Positions 1 through 6,415 of a stretch of 6,712 nucleotides of DNA are shown here, one piece after another. The DNA is from Vampirovibrionales bacterium (GTDB lineage Bacteria; Cyanobacteriota; Vampirovibrionia; Vampirovibrionales; JAGQHJ01), in contig JANWKX010000181.1 of NCBI GenBank assembly GCA_025451145.1, positions 1 through 6,712 of the forward strand, written 5' to 3'. The stretch's first letter is position 1. Each line of letters opens with the position of its first letter. A program made the translations under genes and the position numbers. Under the pieces are notes generated by a model. It worked only from the letters and a program-made list of their open reading frames with translations. It did not search any database and was not told the origin of the DNA.

Positions 1-2561
1 CCGCGAGGGGGCGTTCCAGCATCTTCAATAGCCTTATTCACCGCTTTGGCTGTAGCACCCAAGTCTTTATTCTGAATGTTGGCCGTTAAAGTAACCATCC
101 GTTGGCTATTAAGACGATCAATCTCACCATACGTGGTTCCATAATTGAGTTTGGCCACATCACCGATCGAAGGATGGCCTGAAGGATCATCCGTAGCCGG
201 AATGGCTTGCAAATCATTAATAGAAGCCATCCGATCTTGTGGAATTTGAACCTCAACCTGGTAAACGTTACCGCTCTTGTTATCCATCCAGTAGTTGGGC
301 TGGGTAAATCGCGTTGAAGAGGTGGCTGCCACAATAGACTTACTCAGTTGTTGAACCGTTAAACCTAACTGGCCGGCCATTTCCCGATTAATATTCACAT
401 TGATCGTCGGATAATGAAGAGATTGCGCATACTGCACATCACGCAGAAATGGCACTTTCTCCAATTGAGTCTTGATTTTATCGGCGAACTCAATATCGGT
501 TTGAATCCCTTTACCCGTTACGGCAACTTCAACCGGCGTCAAAGCCCCCTGGCTCAATACCTGGCTCACCAAATCGGCAGGTTCAAAGGAAACCCTTGTT
601 CCGGGAAGTTCTTTGCCAAAACGAGCTCGTAAATCTTCCTTCAGTTGGGGAATATCGATTCCCGAATCCTTTTTAAGTCCAACCTGGACAACCGCCTCGT
701 GAGGACCACTGGTCCACAAGAAGATTAAGCTGGAAGCATAGTTGGAGGGCTGCATCCCCACATAGGTTAGGGTGATATCGACATTGTTATGGGTCGCCTG
801 CTTCACGATATCCAATGCCTTTAAGGTAATCAGCTCGGTATCCTCTACGCGCGTCCCTGAAGGCGCCTTAAGACGAAACTTGAATTGACCACTCTCAACG
901 TTGGGAAAGAGGTCTTGCCCAATCTGACCACCAATCAGGACCAAAATTAACACCGTTACAATCAAATACCCACCGACCCATGGGACAGGATGCTTCAAGC
1001 GATTATGAAGCCACTGGCCATAGGCATGGGTCAGATAAGTTAAGGAGAATTTACTGGGCATTTTGGGATCTTCATCATTGGGATGATGGGTTTTCAATAG
1101 CCAAACCGATAAAACAGGCACCAATGTTTGCGCCAAAACGTAAGCGGCTATCAGGGAAAATCCAACAGCCATTGATAAGGGAATAAACAGGGCTTTGGGA
1201 ACACCCGTCATCGCAAAGGAGGGTACAAAGACCGCCAAAATACAGAGCATGGAGAGCAGAATCGGTAGACCAACCTCCCGTGCTGAATCCACAACGGCTC
1301 TGGCAATGGCTTTGCCTTGAGACAACTGGGTATGGATGTTCTCAATAACAACCGTCCCCATATCGACCAAAATTCCGACCGCAAGCGCTAACCCACCAAG
1401 GGTCATGGTATTAATGGTTTGTCCTGTAAAGAACAAGGCAACAATGGCAGCTAAAATCGAAATGGGAATCGTCAGTACGACAATTAAAGTACTGCGCCAA
1501 CAGCGGAGGAAGAGGAGCACCATCAAGCCGGTTAAAATCGCCCCCAATCCCCCTTCTGATGCCAGTTCAGAGAGTGACTGAACAACATAGTGAGATTGGT
1601 CAAACTCATACGTAACATTGACATCTGGCGGAATTGCATTTCGAATATCCGGCAAAGCATTCTTGACTTCCTGAACAACCGTCCAGGTAGAGGCATCAGA
1701 ACGCTTGGTAACCGGAATAAAGACCGATCGTTTGCCATTAACCAAGGCATAACCAGCTAAGATGTCAGTACTATCTTGGACGTTACCGATATCCTTCAAA
1801 AATACGGTAGGCCCAGCACCCGTTTTCATGGGAACATCCTCAAGCTCATGGATGTTATCCACAATCGTGTTAATGGGCGTCAGTCGGTTCAACGTACCTG
1901 TCCGAATATTCCCAGCCGGCGTAATTTGGTTGTTATCAACGATGGCTTTAATGACATCATCGGGGGATAAATGATAATCTCTCAGTCGATTAGGATCGAC
2001 GTTGATAACAATGGCCCGAACGTTCCCTCCTAAGGGCGGTGGAGAGGACACCCCAGGCAATGCCGCAAACATCGGGCGAACTTTATAGGTCGCAATATCC
2101 TGAATTTCCCCAATAGAACGAGTTTTACTGGAGAAGACCAAATCCCCCACAGGAAGACTACCAGCACCAAAACGAAACAGCTGGGGAGGTACCGTTCCTT
2201 TAGGCATAAAGGCGTGTGCCCGGTTAACAGCTTGCACCGTCTCCCCCATGGCGGCAGCCATATTGGTGCCAGGCTGAAAGCTCAACTTATAAATGGCAGC
2301 GCCTTGAATGCTCTTAGACTCGATGGATTTAATCCCGCCAATATACAAGAATTGGGTTTCATAGAATGAGGAAATGTGACCTTCCATCTGAGCTGGCGAT
2401 AAACCACCGTAGGGCTGGGCAATATAGATAGAGGGAACGCCAAGCTCCGGGAAAATATCAATGGGAATCCGACTTAAGGCCAGAGCTGCACAAAGAATGA
2501 CCCCAATAATCAGCACAATAATTGTAATTGGCCGCTTTAACGCGGCGAGTACTAGCCACAT
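1..2561 (-). CDS. RND-family multidrug/solute efflux permease (HAE1/AcrB-like), 3' part missing
   Basis: This is the inner-membrane, proton-driven pump subunit of a tripartite efflux system, which would work with an adaptor and a TolC-type channel. The frame is open without a stop from the ATG at 2561 to the left edge, giving 853 codons of the roughly 1020-1060 usual for the family. The C-terminal membrane half is therefore outside the window. The layout fits RND: TM1 at about residues 12-31, a large periplasmic porter loop to about 333, TM2-TM6 between about 335 and 490, TM7 at about 528-549, then most of the second porter loop. TM4 carries GGLALAVGILVDMGTVVIEN, with the relay aspartate at D400. 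The residue after it is Met, where AcrB has a second Asp. The PPPLGG stretch in the first loop resembles one RND subgroup as I remember it. The start overlaps the stop of the upstream channel gene and has a good Shine-Dalgarno (SD) sequence. The substrate cannot be read from the sequence. The family call is very secure. Confidence 0.96.
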   Translation of the reverse strand, partial: MWLVLAALKRPITIIVLIIGVILCAALALSRIPIDIFPELGVPSIYIAQPYGGLSPAQMEGHISSFYETQFLYIGGIKSIESKSIQGAAIYKLSFQPGTNMAAAMGETVQAVNRAHAFMPKGTVPPQLFRFGAGSLPVGDLVFSSKTRSIGEIQDIATYKVRPMFAALPGVSSPPPLGGNVRAIVINVDPNRLRDYHLSPDDVIKAIVDNNQITPAGNIRTGTLNRLTPINTIVDNIHELEDVPMKTGAGPTVFLKDIGNVQDSTDILAGYALVNGKRSVFIPVTKRSDASTWTVVQEVKNALPDIRNAIPPDVNVTYEFDQSHYVVQSLSELASEGGLGAILTGLMVLLFLRCWRSTLIVVLTIPISILAAIVALFFTGQTINTMTLGGLALAVGILVDMGTVVIENIHTQLSQGKAIARAVVDSAREVGLPILLSMLCILAVFVPSFAMTGVPKALFIPLSMAVGFSLIAAYVLAQTLVPVLSVWLLKTHHPNDEDPKMPSKFSLTYLTHAYGQWLHNRLKHPVPWVGGYLIVTVLILVLIGGQIGQDLFPNVESGQFKFRLKAPSGTRVEDTELITLKALDIVKQATHNNVDITLTYVGMQPSNYASSLIFLWTSGPHEAVVQVGLKKDSGIDIPQLKEDLRARFGKELPGTRVSFEPADLVSQVLSQGALTPVEVAVTGKGIQTDIEFADKIKTQLEKVPFLRDVQYAQSLHYPTINVNINREMAGQLGLTVQQLSKSIVAATSSTRFTQPNYWMDNKSGNVYQVEVQIPQDRMASINDLQAIPATDDPSGHPSIGDVAKLNYGTTYGEIDRLNSQRMVTLTANIQNKDLGATAKAVNKAIEDAGTPPR

Positions 2562-2577
2562 TACGGGGTTCCTTTCT
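2559..2577 (-). promoter_or_regulatory. TAATG stop/start overlap with ribosome binding site for the RND gene
   Basis: On the minus strand the TAA of the channel gene (2563-2561) shares its last base with the ATG of the permease (2561-2559). An AGAAAGGA ribosome binding site lies inside the end of the channel gene, with 8 nt between AGGA and the ATG. This is seen directly. Such overlaps usually mean translational coupling, so that channel and pump are made from one mRNA in linked amounts. The coupling itself is inferred. Confidence 0.85.
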
Positions 2578-4051
2578 GCTGGTTACTCATTAAAGCTAAG
2601 AAGGGCTTGAGATCACCTTGCGCCACAGATTCTTCAAGCAAGGCTGACCAAATACTCAATTTTGCAATAGCATCATTAATCTCTGCCTGAGTCAACATCC
2701 GCTGGGCATCAGCCACATCCACAATAGTAGATAAACCGGCCTTATAGCGTGAGCTGTACTGTAGTTCAGCAGCCCTGGCTGCTTCCAGCTGAATCGGTGT
2801 TTCTTGAGCAATTTGAATCGCAGCCTGTAAACGTGTACTGGATCGCGCTCTTCTTCCTAAAACTTCATCCGCCATTTCCTCATACCGGGCTTGCTCAGCA
2901 TGTTCATTGGCCACAGCGATTTTCTCTTTATCGTGAATCGCAATCAGCTGTGTTGGTGTAAAATCGATTAAAAAGCCAAACATGGCGTTATACCGACCAG
3001 GGAAAAGGCCATTTGCTCCTCCCATAATACTTCCATCAGCCCTAAGCCCACTTTGACGGGAGTTCAAAGCGCCAACCAGATTAAACCTGGGTAAACCCGA
3101 TTTCTGCAGGGCTACTTCCCGGGCGCGAATGGTCTGAATGAGATTGGTCTCATTGACTAAAAGTGGGTGCGTCTCTATTGGCAATTCCGGAATAGACATA
3201 TTTTCTGGAGATTTGACGAAGCTTTCAGCATTAATCTTAATATCCTTCCCCGGTAAACCAATGGCCTGTGCCAAGTCGGAGCGATTGAGTTCAACCTCTT
3301 CCTTGGCTTGAGTCAAGCCCGTTTGAGCAGAAGCCAAATCCGCCTCTGCTTTTGACAAATCAGCACCAGGTCGAAGGCCCGCCAAAACCATTTGACGAAC
3401 AAAGATTTCCAGGACTTTTGTTCGATCAACGTTGGCCTGAGCAGCTAGAACCAACTTTAAAGAGGCAAGTAATTTCAAATATTCATTCCCGGCGCGTGCA
3501 GCTACATCAAACTTGGTTAGTTCAATATTGGACACCGCATGCCTGACTTCAGTACGAGCTATATTCACATTTGCCCGACGTAAACCAAAGTCAAAAGGTT
3601 CCCAATCCACATAGGTGCCTACAGCTGTGTACCAGTTCATACGCCAAGACAGATTATCTCGCTGAGGGCCTGCAACAGAAACCAGCCCATACTGAGAGAA
3701 AAATCCCCCTTGCGTTTTATTACTTGTCAAACGACCTACCTGGCTAAAAAAGGTCACCTCTGGCAAATAGGCAGTCTTTGCCAAATGGACGCCCTCACCG
3801 GCGGCATTGGCTTTCTCCATGGCCGCGCGAATAGAGGGATAATTCACCAAAGCCGTTTGAATGACGGCTGCCAAGGTAAACGGCTGATTGATATCAACAG
3901 GCTGACCTGTTGCATTTTTGACAACCGGCTGAAAGAGAATCTCCTTTGGTGATGTCGGGGGATCTTGGGCGGCAAGGGCAAAGCTGGAGGGTAATACTAC
4001 GCTGGCAATTAAAAAGGCTGCAACAATTCGACTGTGATATCGCTTACTCAT
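2561..4051 (-). CDS. TolC-family outer-membrane efflux channel protein
   Basis: This is the outer-membrane factor of a tripartite efflux pump: a trimeric beta-barrel plus alpha-helical tunnel that carries substrates out of the cell. The 496-residue product starts with a Sec signal peptide: basic MSKRYHSR, a hydrophobic core, then ALA followed by AQD, so cleavage is likely after residue 27. There is no lipobox cysteine. Two outer-membrane-efflux repeats follow, at about residues 55-245 and 290-470. The first opens with FTLAAVIQTAL, and the second closes with the typical YKAGLSTIVDVADAQ (436-450) ahead of the last long helix. I chose the ATG at 4051 because it begins the signal peptide. An in-frame GTG at 4099 and an ATG at 4075 would add 16 or 8 residues with several cysteines, which spoils the signal. 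The SD at 4051 is weak: AGGA lies 12 nt upstream, with a run of six C just before the ATG. It is the first gene of the operon with the RND permease. Confidence 0.95.
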   Translation of the reverse strand: MSKRYHSRIVAAFLIASVVLPSSFALAAQDPPTSPKEILFQPVVKNATGQPVDINQPFTLAAVIQTALVNYPSIRAAMEKANAAGEGVHLAKTAYLPEVTFFSQVGRLTSNKTQGGFFSQYGLVSVAGPQRDNLSWRMNWYTAVGTYVDWEPFDFGLRRANVNIARTEVRHAVSNIELTKFDVAARAGNEYLKLLASLKLVLAAQANVDRTKVLEIFVRQMVLAGLRPGADLSKAEADLASAQTGLTQAKEEVELNRSDLAQAIGLPGKDIKINAESFVKSPENMSIPELPIETHPLLVNETNLIQTIRAREVALQKSGLPRFNLVGALNSRQSGLRADGSIMGGANGLFPGRYNAMFGFLIDFTPTQLIAIHDKEKIAVANEHAEQARYEEMADEVLGRRARSSTRLQAAIQIAQETPIQLEAARAAELQYSSRYKAGLSTIVDVADAQRMLTQAEINDAIAKLSIWSALLEESVAQGDLKPFLALMSNQQKGTP

Positions 4052-4119
4052 AGGGGGGACTTGTCCTAAACACATGGCAATCTGACAACAACTCAACACT
4101 CATACAAACAACCTCTACC

Positions 4120-4148
4120 TCAATAACCGGATATTCACCGATTGCCAA
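4120..4148 (-). promoter_or_regulatory. Possible sigma-70-type promoter of the efflux operon
   Basis: On the minus strand TTGGCA (4148-4143, five of six to the -35 consensus) is followed after 17 bp by TATTGA (4125-4120, only three of six to the -10 consensus). Transcription would start near 4113, leaving a leader of about 60 nt to the ATG at 4051. One arm of the 11-bp inverted repeat fills the spacer. The poor -10 suits a promoter that needs an activator, but the assignment is tentative. Confidence 0.3.
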
Positions 4149-4173
4149 TAGCTCATTTGACTGGTGAATATCC
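4129..4173. repeat. Perfect 11-bp inverted repeat, candidate operator of the efflux operon
   Basis: GGATATTCACC at 4129-4139 is matched exactly by its reverse complement GGTGAATATCC at 4163-4173, with a 23-nt spacer. Arm centres are 34 bp apart, about three helical turns. There is no T-run after it on either strand, so it is not an intrinsic terminator. It lies between the divergent LysR gene and the channel gene and overlaps the proposed efflux promoter. The best reading is a pair of regulator half-sites. A hairpin in a leader RNA is a less likely alternative. Confidence 0.65.
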
Positions 4174-4244
4174 AACCAAGCAAACATTAGCGATTGCCAG
4201 GCTGAGGGCTATTTAACAAGGACTGGTTAGAAGTAGTAGAACGA

Positions 4245-4265
4245 TTTACATTACAAATCTGTAAA
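4245..4265. promoter_or_regulatory. Inverted repeat TTTACA-N9-TGTAAA, candidate LysR operator
   Basis: TTTACA (4245-4250) and TGTAAA (4260-4265) are perfect 6-bp arms around a 9-nt spacer. This spacing and AT-rich dyad are typical in style for LysR-family sites, although it is not an exact T-N11-A box. The right arm reaches the position where the -35 of the LysR promoter should be, so binding here could give negative autoregulation while the protein also acts on the divergent operon. The dyad is seen directly; the binding partner is inferred from position. Confidence 0.5.
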
Positions 4266-4285
4266 CATTATGAGTGATAACAAGA

Positions 4286-4291
4286 TATAAT
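4286..4291 (+). promoter_or_regulatory. Perfect TATAAT -10 box of the LysR gene
   Basis: TATAAT matches the -10 consensus fully and lies 39 bp before the LysR start codon, giving a leader of roughly 33 nt. At the expected -35 position (about 4263-4268) only a poor match is seen, and it overlaps the right arm of the TTTACA/TGTAAA dyad. Confidence 0.55.
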
Positions 4292-4330
4292 GGAATCCTA
4301 AATTTCATTATGAATGCATAACAAAAACTT

Positions 4331-5218
4331 ATGACCCTTGATCAATTATTGACATTTCTGGCTGTTGTCGAATCGTTAAGCTTTAGTGAAGCGGCCCGGA
4401 AACTAAATCAATCTCAGCCAGCCATTTCCCAGCAAATCAAAGCCCTTGAAACCGATTTGGGCCTGATGCTCTTTGACCGGACTTCCCGACAATTGCAACT
4501 GACAAAAGCCGGCGAGAAGCTACTACCTTATGCTCAAAGGATTCGGCAAGAAGCTCAATCGATTCGATTTGCGTTACAAGAACTGAGCGGAGAAGTTGCC
4601 GGAGAACTTCGGATTGGCGCGAGTACCACCAATGGAAACTATGTCATCCCTAAAGTTCTGGTTAAGCTTAAAGAACGTTACCCAAAGCTGGAAATTAATC
4701 TGGCTATTGAAAACAATGCCAAACTACTCTGCGATTTACAGAAGGGCCTGTTCGATTTAGTACTCCTGGAAGGCCCAAAACCGGAAGTCAGTCAACGGTT
4801 TCAAGTCGCAGCGTTTTACGAAGATCATTTGGTTGTTGTGAAAAATACCCAATTCAAAATTCCTAAGCCTCTTAGCCTGAAAAAAGTACTTGAATATCCC
4901 TGGATCATGCGAGAGCAGGGCTCAGGGACGCGGGACATCTTACTGGAAAAACTGGCCAAAGCAGGTTTCTCTGAAGATCAGATTAAGCATGGCTTGGTCC
5001 TAGGAAGTATCAATTCAGTCAAAGTGGCGTTACAACATAGCGAATCTTTTAGTTATCTTTCTCGGTTAGCCATTGCCCATGAATTAGAACTGGGTGAACT
5101 GGAAATCGTCAATATCCCGGAATTAAACACCATTCGATCCCTTTGGATGGTGACGCCTCAACCTCAATATAGCAATGCTGCCATTAAAACCTTTATTAAG
5201 ACCCTTCAATCAACTTGA
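4331..5218 (+). CDS. LysR-type transcriptional regulator (CysL/CbbR-like subgroup)
   Basis: This is a DNA-binding regulator of 295 residues, the normal length for the family. The N-terminal winged helix-turn-helix spans about residues 1-60, with SFSEAARKLNQSQPAISQQI as the helix-turn-helix core and the wing ending near the TKAGEKLLPYA stretch. A linker helix follows (about 60-88). The effector-binding domain begins at GELRIGAST (91-99) and extends to the C-terminus. The GAST opening and REQGSGTR (194-201) resemble the CysL/CbbR branch, but that does not fix the ligand here. The start is set by the standard MTLDQLLTFLAVVE beginning; there is no evident SD in the A-rich leader, so translation may be weak. 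The gene is divergent from the TolC-RND operon, which makes that operon its most likely target, and probably its own promoter too. Family call very secure; effector unknown. Confidence 0.95.
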   Translation: MTLDQLLTFLAVVESLSFSEAARKLNQSQPAISQQIKALETDLGLMLFDRTSRQLQLTKAGEKLLPYAQRIRQEAQSIRFALQELSGEVAGELRIGASTTNGNYVIPKVLVKLKERYPKLEINLAIENNAKLLCDLQKGLFDLVLLEGPKPEVSQRFQVAAFYEDHLVVVKNTQFKIPKPLSLKKVLEYPWIMREQGSGTRDILLEKLAKAGFSEDQIKHGLVLGSINSVKVALQHSESFSYLSRLAIAHELELGELEIVNIPELNTIRSLWMVTPQPQYSNAAIKTFIKTLQST

Positions 5219-5262
5219 TAAAACCAAAAGCTATTTCAATTCGGATACACGTTATAAACCCC

Positions 5263-5291
5263 AAAAAGGCAAACCGAAGTTTGCCTTTTTT
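5263..5291 (+). terminator. Intrinsic terminator after the LysR gene, probably bidirectional
   Basis: A perfect 11-bp stem (AAAAAGGCAAA at 5263-5273 with TTTGCCTTTTT at 5280-5290) closes a 6-nt loop, and the plus strand ends in six T. It lies 45 bp after the LysR stop. Read on the minus strand the same hairpin also ends in five T, so it can also stop transcripts arriving from the small ORF at 5341-5541. Confidence 0.92.
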
Positions 5292-5340
5292 CCTCGAATC
5301 ACGCTGCACGTTTCTATAGCAACAGTTACTGTCTTCCTTT

Positions 5341-5541
5341 TTAATTTAAACTATGCCACGGAACAAACTCTAACCAGATATCGGTATGGAAGGCCCCTAA
5401 AGTGCACTTCTGCCGACTGATTTCCGTGAACGCATTGGCTATATGATTTATATCCTCCTTCAAATCCTTATCGATATGGACAAAATTCTTTTCAGGTTCA
5501 ATGAGTAGGCCTAAAGTAACGCTCATTTCCAATTCTGTCAT
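5341..5541 (-). CDS. Small hypothetical protein, 66 residues
   Basis: I do not recognise this product. It is small and mixed-charge, with an acidic and hydrophobic N-terminal half (MTELEMSVTLGLLIEPEKNF) and an aromatic C-terminal end (WLEFVPWHS). There is no signal peptide or clear membrane segment. It has one Cys and three His, not arranged as an obvious metal site. Support for a real gene: an ATG preceded by GAAAGGG with 10 nt spacing, a possible promoter about 110-140 bp upstream, and a strong terminator hairpin 50 bp after the stop that also works on this strand. Against it: the ORF is short and could be chance. No ORF in another frame here looks better. Confidence 0.5.
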   Translation of the reverse strand: MTELEMSVTLGLLIEPEKNFVHIDKDLKEDINHIANAFTEISRQKCTLGAFHTDIWLEFVPWHSLN

Positions 5542-5652
5542 TGCTGGCTAACCCTTTCTTCGCGTCTCTCTCAATTCTCTTAACGGGGTGTTGTTTTGTT
5601 GTCTGCTCTCTATGCTTAAATAAACACATCGCAACTCTTTAAATTGCTTATT

Positions 5653-5681
5653 TTAATAAAAACATTAAATTAGTTTTACAA
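5653..5681 (-). promoter_or_regulatory. Possible promoter of the 66-residue ORF
   Basis: On the minus strand TTGTAA (5681-5676) and TATTAA (5658-5653) are separated by 17 bp, each matching four of six consensus bases, in strongly AT-rich DNA. Transcription would start near 5646, leaving a leader of about 105 nt. The -35 lies inside TTACAAATCT (5676-5685, plus strand), a 10-mer also found in the LysR upstream region. Tentative. Confidence 0.3.
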
Positions 5682-5754
5682 ATCTCCTAAAAGGCTGTTT
5701 TGGAAAAGCCTCAAAACCCATTCCCAAAAAGGGCATATGGTAGAATGTCCATCG

Positions 5755-5786
5755 AAAAACCTACCCTGCGAACACACAAGGTAGGT
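5755..5786 (-). terminator. Intrinsic terminator of the 5835-6230 gene
   Basis: On the minus strand ACCTACC (5786-5780) pairs perfectly with GGTAGGT (5765-5759) around a 14-nt loop, followed by a T-run through 5755. It sits about 48 bp after the stop of the hypothetical gene on the same strand. It separates that gene from the 66-residue ORF downstream. Confidence 0.75.
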
Positions 5787-5834
5787 GATCCACCCATTCA
5801 ATTCATTTCAATACGGTTTTTGCCAAAAATTCAA

Positions 5835-6230
5835 CTAGAGAACAGCCCCCAGATCATCCAGGGTATCCAATGTCAAGTCTGTCATCTCAGAGTCGTTTTC
5901 CAAGCAATAGACAAACCGAATGATTTCAATGGCAAACTTTTCACGATCGTCTTCCGATAAAAACCGCATGGTTTCAACAACCTTCCAGGAGGTTTCATCC
6001 ATGGTCCGTCGTTTTTGAATAAAGGCCCATAAGTTTGACACATTTTTCTCTTCGGCCATGACCAAGATTTCAGGATGTAGCTCCGTCAACTTTGAACGAA
6101 TATGCGAGATTGCGAGATCTCGATGATCCCTCGTGGCGTTTTGTAACAAACTAACCGCCATTGATACGGTGGGACTAGAATCATACCATCGCTTATTCAA
6201 CCGATACGCTCCACAATTTTTATAACTCAC
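5835..6230 (-). CDS. Hypothetical protein, 121-131 residues, unrecognised
   Basis: I do not recognise this family with confidence. The product is soluble-looking and mostly helical, without signal peptide or membrane segment. It begins with a basic KRWYDSSPTVSMAVSLL segment and ends in an acidic tail (ENDSEMTDLTLDTLDDLG), so the ends have opposite charge. The annotated span uses a GTG at 6230, which has no SD. A TTG at 6200 has GGAG placed 8 nt upstream and gives a 121-residue protein starting right at NKRWYD, so I think the TTG is the better start. An intrinsic terminator follows 48 bp after the stop. It lies downstream of dxs on the same strand, separated by about 185 bp, so it may have its own promoter or be read through from dxs. 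The length, SD and terminator make it a likely real gene of unknown function. Confidence 0.7.
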   Translation of the reverse strand: MSYKNCGAYRLNKRWYDSSPTVSMAVSLLQNATRDHRDLAISHIRSKLTELHPEILVMAEEKNVSNLWAFIQKRRTMDETSWKVVETMRFLSEDDREKFAIEIIRFVYCLENDSEMTDLTLDTLDDLGAVL

Positions 6231-6415
6231 TCAAACCAAGTAAGTTATCGGCAAAGTTGTGAAAAATTTAAAGCTTTAGATGTATTGTTTACGATTCTTT
6301 GCATTTCCGGCCCAAAACATCGAAAACATGCCCCTTAAAAGGAGGATCCGTTCTCAAAACAAGATAAAGTACCTTCGCTTAGGAGCGCTTTATGCCAAAC
6401 AAACAGGCTATCGGA
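6231..6415. other. Intergenic stretch between dxs and the hypothetical gene
   Basis: No gene is supported here. On the minus strand I find neither a convincing -35/-10 pair for the downstream gene nor a terminator hairpin with a T-run for dxs, so read-through from dxs into the hypothetical gene remains possible. A strong SD-like AAGGAGGA on the plus strand (about 6339-6346) has no start codon at a suitable distance. Confidence 0.5.

Larger units (their letters stand above)
4075..4199. repeat. Three copies of the octamer GATTGCCA in the divergent promoter region
   Basis: GATTGCCA occurs on the plus strand at 4140-4147 and 4192-4199 and on the minus strand at 4082-4075. The two plus-strand copies are exactly 52 bp apart, about five helical turns, so they would face the same side of the DNA. 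The first copy lies in the spacer of the 11-bp inverted repeat and overlaps a possible -35 box for the efflux operon. The third falls between the two alternative starts of the channel gene. The copies are seen directly; a role as protein-binding sites is inferred. Confidence 0.5.

Noticed and set aside
1336..1974. Plus-strand and alternative-frame ORFs of 64-81 codons inside the RND gene (1336-1581, 1762-1974, 1776-1970 and similar)
   Set aside because: They lie antisense to a continuous, clearly recognisable RND coding frame, and their products look like shadow translations.
2749..3952. Plus-strand ORFs within the TolC gene (2749-2961, 3352-3546, 3710-3952)
   Set aside because: Antisense to a well-supported outer-membrane channel gene, with no SD or recognisable product.
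5175..5420. Plus-strand 81-codon ORF overlapping the end of the LysR gene
   Set aside because: It overlaps the LysR C-terminus in another frame and runs straight through the strong terminator at 5263-5291.
5692..5711. Hairpin AGGCT-N10-AGCCT considered as a further minus-strand terminator
   Set aside because: The stem is only 5 bp with a 10-nt loop and only three T follow; the hairpin at 5755-5786 explains termination better.
5700..5960. Plus-strand 86-codon ORF
   Set aside because: It crosses the terminator at 5755-5786 and is antisense to the better supported hypothetical gene at 5835-6230.
6372..6392. Small CGCT/AGCG stem considered as a dxs terminator
   Set aside because: The stem is only 4 bp and no T-run follows on the minus strand.
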